This document shows positions 7,001 to 10,545 of a stretch of 10,545 bases of DNA, in pieces (the stretch's first letter is position 1; the number at the start of each line of letters is the position of its first letter). The notes under the pieces were generated by a model. The model was not told the origin of the DNA, ran no database searches, and saw only the letters and a program-made list of their open reading frames with translations. The translations under genes and the position numbers were made by a program. Source of the DNA: Roseimaritima sp. (lineage in GTDB: Bacteria; Planctomycetota; Planctomycetia; Pirellulales; Pirellulaceae); the NCBI GenBank assembly GCA_007124075.1, contig SLFV01000238.1, positions 1 through 10,545 of the forward strand. Direction: 5' to 3'.

Positions 7001-7463
7001 CACGCATCAGATACGGTCGCTGGAGCGATTTCCAAGCGGCCTTTGGTTGTGGTTTTTACCCGTTTCTCTTTTGGTTTTTGGTTGTCAAACGCGCTATCCC
7101 AACGAAAAACGGTGCATTCCCGTCACGGGAGAGGTCTATGTTGATGGCCAGCCTGCTGCGGGGGTACTGGTTGCTTGTCACCCGGCTGGTGGAATCGACG
7201 TAAACCAACCCACCGTGACGCAGGGAATCACCAACGCTCAGGGGCGTTTTGAGTTGACAACCTACGAAGCGGGTGACGGAGCGCCCTTGGGTGAATACCG
7301 TCTGACTTTCACCTGGCAAGATTTCAAAGTGTTGTCCGCTAGTTTCAGTGGCCCCGACAAGTTGAAGGGCAGGTACGACGACGCAGAGAAATCGGACATC
7401 CGCTTGACCGTTGTTGAAGGGAAGCCGATGGATCTGGGTCGCATCGAACTAGCAACGCAGTAG
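6993..7463 (+). CDS. Small lipoprotein with transthyretin/carboxypeptidase-regulatory-like domain
   Basis: The protein has 156 residues. A basic N-terminus and hydrophobic segment (17-30) end in the lipobox LLVFG|C31, so it is predicted to be lipidated and membrane-anchored on the outside of a membrane. The mature part resembles the beta-sandwich carboxypeptidase-regulatory-like fold common in planctomycete lipoproteins: PVTGEVYVDGQPAAGVLVAC (43-62), then GITNAQGRFELTTYEAGDGAPLGEYRL (78-103). It ends with a strand-rich tail KGRYDDAEKSDIRLTV. The ATG at 6993-6995 overlaps the last 8 nt of the DUF1559 gene, and GGGGAGG lies about 12 nt upstream, so translation is probably coupled to it. Such lipoproteins are frequently found directly after DUF1559 genes, suggesting the two act together; the function is unknown. 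Confidence 0.82.
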   Translation: MIDTHQIRSLERFPSGLWLWFLPVSLLVFGCQTRYPNEKRCIPVTGEVYVDGQPAAGVLVACHPAGGIDVNQPTVTQGITNAQGRFELTTYEAGDGAPLGEYRLTFTWQDFKVLSASFSGPDKLKGRYDDAEKSDIRLTVVEGKPMDLGRIELATQ

Positions 7464-7655
7464 CGTGCGTTGGCTGGCGATCCTCAGAAAAATGTAAAGG
7501 TGCCAGGACGATAGCAAGCGCACAGGCTGTTGATGGCTACTAAATGCACACCAACCACCAGCCTCCCCTCAATGAAGGCGTCCCAACCGGTTCAGGACAA
7601 ACCGGGCACGGAACCGCATTGTGCCTTACCCGCTTGAATGCTCCTTCCCCGATGC
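7464..7655. other. Convergent intergenic region
   Basis: This is 192 nt between the ends of the plus-strand lipoprotein gene and the minus-strand PilO-like gene. The best structure is CCGGTT (7587-7592) / AACCGG (7600-7605) with a 7-nt loop. No T-run follows on either strand, so I cannot call it a Rho-independent terminator. No coding sequence is supported. Confidence 0.5.
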
Positions 7656-8849
7656 TTAGTCCTGCTGAGATTGTTTGGCTGCGGCAGCTAGGTTGCCGTC
7701 CAACGCCAGCGTGAAGCGTCGATCGTCGACCTCCAGTTCAACGAATCGCTGCGTCACGTCGACCACTCGCCCCTTGAGCGACCCGACTTCGAAAGTGTCA
7801 TCGGCTCGCAGTTCCAGCTTTTCTCCCTTGGTGCGCACGGTTAGCCAAGCGACCCAGTCACCACGACTATAAACCAACGCGCTTAGGAATGCTTGCGTCG
7901 CATCATCGAATGCCAGCGGACGCTGCGAGGACTGCGTGGGGGCTGGCGGTGGGACAACGTTTACGGCAATTCTTTGTTGAACCGTGCGTTGGGGCCGCCC
8001 GGTATCGCGGGCCTCGACTTGCAGATCAACCCGCCCCACGGAGTCACGTCGAACACTGATCCGTCCCGAACGCGAGTCCAAACGCACGCCCGTGGGAATG
8101 GGGTCTACCAGCCTAACAGCGACCCGATCACCATCGGGATCTTCAAATTGCGGAGTGAAGGAAAGCTCGCGGCCAACAACCGCTTCCATGGTCGACGAGC
8201 CGACAAATTGTGGCGGGCGATTGGGGGGATTGAAAAAATTTCGATCCAAAATCGGCTCACGATAATTAGCGAAATCCTGATCGATCAAATGTGACGGCTG
8301 GGTCGGCGCAGGCTGGTCTGGAGCGGCCTCGTTTAACGCCAGTACATCAATCACCAGCGTCAATTGCACCTCACCCGCACGACGCGCCGGACTGGGCCGT
8401 AACGAAACGTTGCGAATCCGATGGAGATAGTCGGTGCTGTAAAACGCGTGCAGCAACCACAACACCTCCTCAAAGCTTCCAGCCGCCGAAGCGCGATAGG
8501 TGTAGACCCGGTAAAGGCTGGTCGTGCCCGCCAGATTGGGTTGGTAAGCGACCGCGGTTTCCGTGACGCCCGACGCTTCCATTAGCATCAGCATCCAGGC
8601 AATGTATTCCCCCGCAGCGCGGTCCGGTTCGGACGGCAACGAACGCGAAACAAAATGTTCCATCTGCTCGGTCGCTTCCATTCCCATCGCTTGCGTCAAC
8701 TCCGCAGTCTGCAGGTCGTTGGTCAACTGAGCAATTTTTTGATCCCGCTGGTCACGGGCTTGTCGATATCGGTTCAGGCCCCACTGGGATAACACCAGCA
8801 GCAAGACCGCGCCGATTAATCCCGAAAGAATCCGCTCGCGTTGGTTCAT
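7656..8849 (-). CDS. PilO/GspM-like protein with cadherin-like insert and PilP/GspC-like C-terminus
   Basis: This 397-residue inner-membrane protein probably belongs to a pilus or type II secretion alignment complex. A short cytoplasmic N-terminus precedes one membrane helix (about 9-23). A charged, likely coiled-coil stretch follows (28-55). A ferredoxin-like region (about 60-172), including YRVYTYRASAAGSFEEVLWLL and VSLRPSPARRAGEVQLTLVIDVL, has the PilO/GspM pattern. After a Pro-rich linker (176-186), residues 212-299 look like a cadherin/He_PIG Ig-like domain, with DPDGD (237-241) and IPTGVRLDSRSGRISV. Residues 318-386 (GDWVAWLTVRTKGEKLELRA, VGSLKGRVVDVTQRFVELEV) resemble the beta homology region of PilP/GspC, which contacts the secretin. 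The ATG overlaps the upstream stop as ATGA, with a strong Shine-Dalgarno 7 nt before. Domain assignments are by pattern; the membrane topology is the firmest part. Confidence 0.72.
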   Translation of the reverse strand: MNQRERILSGLIGAVLLLVLSQWGLNRYRQARDQRDQKIAQLTNDLQTAELTQAMGMEATEQMEHFVSRSLPSEPDRAAGEYIAWMLMLMEASGVTETAVAYQPNLAGTTSLYRVYTYRASAAGSFEEVLWLLHAFYSTDYLHRIRNVSLRPSPARRAGEVQLTLVIDVLALNEAAPDQPAPTQPSHLIDQDFANYREPILDRNFFNPPNRPPQFVGSSTMEAVVGRELSFTPQFEDPDGDRVAVRLVDPIPTGVRLDSRSGRISVRRDSVGRVDLQVEARDTGRPQRTVQQRIAVNVVPPPAPTQSSQRPLAFDDATQAFLSALVYSRGDWVAWLTVRTKGEKLELRADDTFEVGSLKGRVVDVTQRFVELEVDDRRFTLALDGNLAAAAKQSQQD

Positions 8850-10545
8850 TGTAGAGCCTCCGTGGTCTGCAGATCCGCAGCCGTATCCTCCGCAGCCGTA
8901 TCCTCCGTAGGGCCCTGTTGACCATCGGAGTTATCAGGAGGCTGCGGTTGCGCGTCGGAATCCATCGGCTCCTCTGCGGTTGTCGCTTCCCCTGCAGGAT
9001 CTGCCTCTATTTGCGGCGACTCTTGCTCACCCTCCGCAGGGTCTGTCGTCTGGTCCCCTGCATCGGTCGGCAACACAAACCCCTCCGATTCCATCGAAAC
9101 GATCTCGCTATCGGCGGAGTCGCGTGGCGATTTGATAGGCTGCTCGGTTTCGGCTCCAGCAACAACCACGTCGGCCGAACCTGCATCGGAATGTTCAGAC
9201 GCAAGTGCTTGGCTTTGCAATCGTTCCTGTCGCATCATCCGTACGCGGGACGGTTCCAGGATAATCTTCATGTCCCGAAAATCCCAAGAATACTTCGAAT
9301 CTCCCGGTGCTTCACTGGCACCCTGTCGGGTCACACGATGCATCTCATCTTGCAGGGACAGACGCAGCTTTTCCACCACGTTTGGCTCAGTCACCCGGCC
9401 GGTCAGCGATAACTCTCCTCCCAGGCGTTGCGGCATATTGGCATCCAATCCGGTCAAAACCAACTCTTCCGCAGGCGGCATCTTTTCCGCGATCCGGCGT
9501 AGCTGATCGATCCAAATCACGTTGCCATCCAAGAAGGTTTCAACCATTTCGGCACGGTCGATCTCCTGCTGCGATGCCTGCACCAGCGGTTGCAGTTCCA
9601 CCAATTGTTTTTGCAGTCGGACGATTTCACCATCCCGCGTGGATAGCGACGACCAGATTGAATACACGATCAGCAAGGCCAGCGCGGCCACCGCGCCACC
9701 ATACAGCAAGATGCGATCGCGGTAGCTTTTGGGATCAGGTGGCTTGCGGGGATTCAGAAAATCGATCAGCAGATCACTGCCGCCTTCATCCACGTCCAAC
9801 AACCCGATCAAGGGCGCAAGTCTTCCGACGTGCGCGGGAGCCCCTTTCACGATTTCGGGGGCGACATCCACCAGTGACAGCGGATCGAGTGTTTCGACCG
9901 TTAGGCCGATCCGTTCCGACAAGTGTTGAATGTCATCGGAGTGCGTTGGACGCGTGCCCCAAATCACGATCCGCTCAATGCCACCTGATTTTTCACCACC
10001 ACCGCCCCCGGGGTCCGCTGTGCCTGACGGTTCGGTGCTCCGCGATGCCATGATGCTGCGTCGAACTTCGCCAACCAGTGCCTTGCGTTTTGCTTCCTGT
10101 TCCTGTGGCAGACGGACCGAACGGACGAAGACCGGTTTCCCCGAACGCAGGATCACTAAATCAACGTCACTGGACAGCAAATCCACCAGAACGACGCTGC
10201 CGGATCCGGGATGGTGCTTTGCAAACAGCGCGGCGGCGGCTAACGGTCGCAATGCAATCCGGTCAACTTCGCTCGCATTGCCCAACGTTTTCTCGATGAC
10301 GGCTAGCGATTCGGGGGAGGTCGCCGAGGCGAGGATAGAAAGACCACGATCAGACTGGCTGGTGACGATGTAATCAACAATCGCCCGCTCGCCCGCAGCG
10401 GCAAAATCCCGAATCGCCTGAAACCGGACCATCCCAGGCACCTCCTCGGGAGGCACCGGGGGGAGTTGCAGTTGACGAAGCTCCGATTTGCCACGACCAA
10501 GCGTCAGCAAAATAGGGAGCTTGGCGGCGTTCAGCCGCTCTAAAA
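8846..10545 (-). CDS. PilM-PilN (GspL-type) inner-membrane platform protein, 5' end outside window
   Basis: The frame is open from the right edge (the first visible residues are LERLNAAKLPILLTLGRGKS) to TGA at 8846-8848, giving 565 visible residues. No start codon is needed inside the window; a TTG at 10508-10510 exists but the frame and similarity continue upstream. Numbering from that TTG, residues 1-250 resemble the PilM/GspL actin-like cytoplasmic fold: PPVPPEEVPGMVRFQAI, VVLVDLLSSDVDLVILRSGKPVFVRSVRL (106-134) and IERIVIWG (178-185). A Gly-rich loop lies at 164-177. One membrane helix spans about 267-288, followed by a coiled coil (293-325) and a PilN-like domain (about 330-420, LTGLDANMPQRLGGELSLTGRV). 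A roughly 120-residue acidic, probably disordered periplasmic tail ends the protein. In type IV pili PilM and PilN are usually separate, whereas GspL of type II secretion is one chain. The downstream PilO-like gene overlaps by 4 nt, so both are one operon. Confidence 0.78.
   Translation of the reverse strand, partial: LERLNAAKLPILLTLGRGKSELRQLQLPPVPPEEVPGMVRFQAIRDFAAAGERAIVDYIVTSQSDRGLSILASATSPESLAVIEKTLGNASEVDRIALRPLAAAALFAKHHPGSGSVVLVDLLSSDVDLVILRSGKPVFVRSVRLPQEQEAKRKALVGEVRRSIMASRSTEPSGTADPGGGGGEKSGGIERIVIWGTRPTHSDDIQHLSERIGLTVETLDPLSLVDVAPEIVKGAPAHVGRLAPLIGLLDVDEGGSDLLIDFLNPRKPPDPKSYRDRILLYGGAVAALALLIVYSIWSSLSTRDGEIVRLQKQLVELQPLVQASQQEIDRAEMVETFLDGNVIWIDQLRRIAEKMPPAEELVLTGLDANMPQRLGGELSLTGRVTEPNVVEKLRLSLQDEMHRVTRQGASEAPGDSKYSWDFRDMKIILEPSRVRMMRQERLQSQALASEHSDAGSADVVVAGAETEQPIKSPRDSADSEIVSMESEGFVLPTDAGDQTTDPAEGEQESPQIEADPAGEATTAEEPMDSDAQPQPPDNSDGQQGPTEDTAAEDTAADLQTTEALQ
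8857..8861 (-). promoter_or_regulatory. Shine-Dalgarno of the PilO-like gene
   Basis: GGAGG on the minus strand lies within the last codons of the PilM-PilN gene, 7 nt before the PilO-like ATG at 8847-8849. With the ATGA overlap, this indicates coupled and matched production of the two partners. Confidence 0.8.
8875..8904 (-). repeat. 15-bp tandem duplication in the acidic tail
   Basis: The unit CCGCAGCCGTATCCT (plus-strand reading) occurs twice back to back, at 8875-8889 and 8890-8904. It is in frame and yields the repeated peptide EDTAA near the C-terminus of the PilM-PilN protein. The exact identity of the copies suggests a recent slippage event in a tolerant, disordered region. Confidence 0.85.

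Noticed and set aside
7587..7605. CCGGTT/AACCGG hairpin as bidirectional terminator
   Set aside because: There is no T-run on either side and the stem is only 6 bp, so termination cannot be claimed from sequence.

Overview
The window looks like chromosomal DNA of a planctomycete, most likely a Pirellulaceae member related to Rhodopirellula. The evidence is a prepilin-type DUF1559 protein with its H-X9-DG signature, a secreted formylglycine-type sulfatase, a DUF4190 membrane protein, moderately high GC, and Shine-Dalgarno sites that are present at some genes and missing at others. This taxonomic call is inference from gene content; no rRNA or marker comparison was possible.

Left part (1-3168, minus strand) is a housekeeping block. 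In transcription order it holds rpmE (ribosomal protein L31), prfA (release factor 1), prmC (the methyltransferase that modifies the GGQ glutamine of release factors) and scpB (condensin accessory protein, cut by the window edge). A convincing Rho-independent terminator separates rpmE from prfA. prfA and prmC are only 8 nt apart, and prmC and scpB are 30 nt apart. The enzyme and its substrate are therefore probably co-transcribed.

Middle part (3482-7463, plus strand) holds a small DUF4190 two-helix membrane protein, a secreted sulfatase with an intact CxPxR activation site, a 475-nt gene-poor spacer, a DUF1559 pseudopilin-like protein, and a small lipoprotein that overlaps the DUF1559 gene by 8 nt. 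The sulfatase suggests turnover of sulfated polysaccharides. The DUF1559/lipoprotein pair is probably surface or periplasmic.

Right part (7656-10545, minus strand, convergent with the pseudopilin pair) is a two-gene unit joined by an ATGA overlap. The first gene, running off the right edge, encodes a PilM-like actin fold, one membrane helix, a PilN-like periplasmic domain and a long acidic tail, which is a GspL-type architecture. The second encodes a PilO/GspM-like protein with an inserted cadherin/Ig-like domain and a C-terminal PilP/GspC-like beta domain. Together they look like the inner-membrane alignment platform of a type IV pilus or type II secretion machine compacted into two polypeptides. 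This is the most unusual content of the window. No tRNA, rRNA, CRISPR array, insertion sequence or phage gene was seen.
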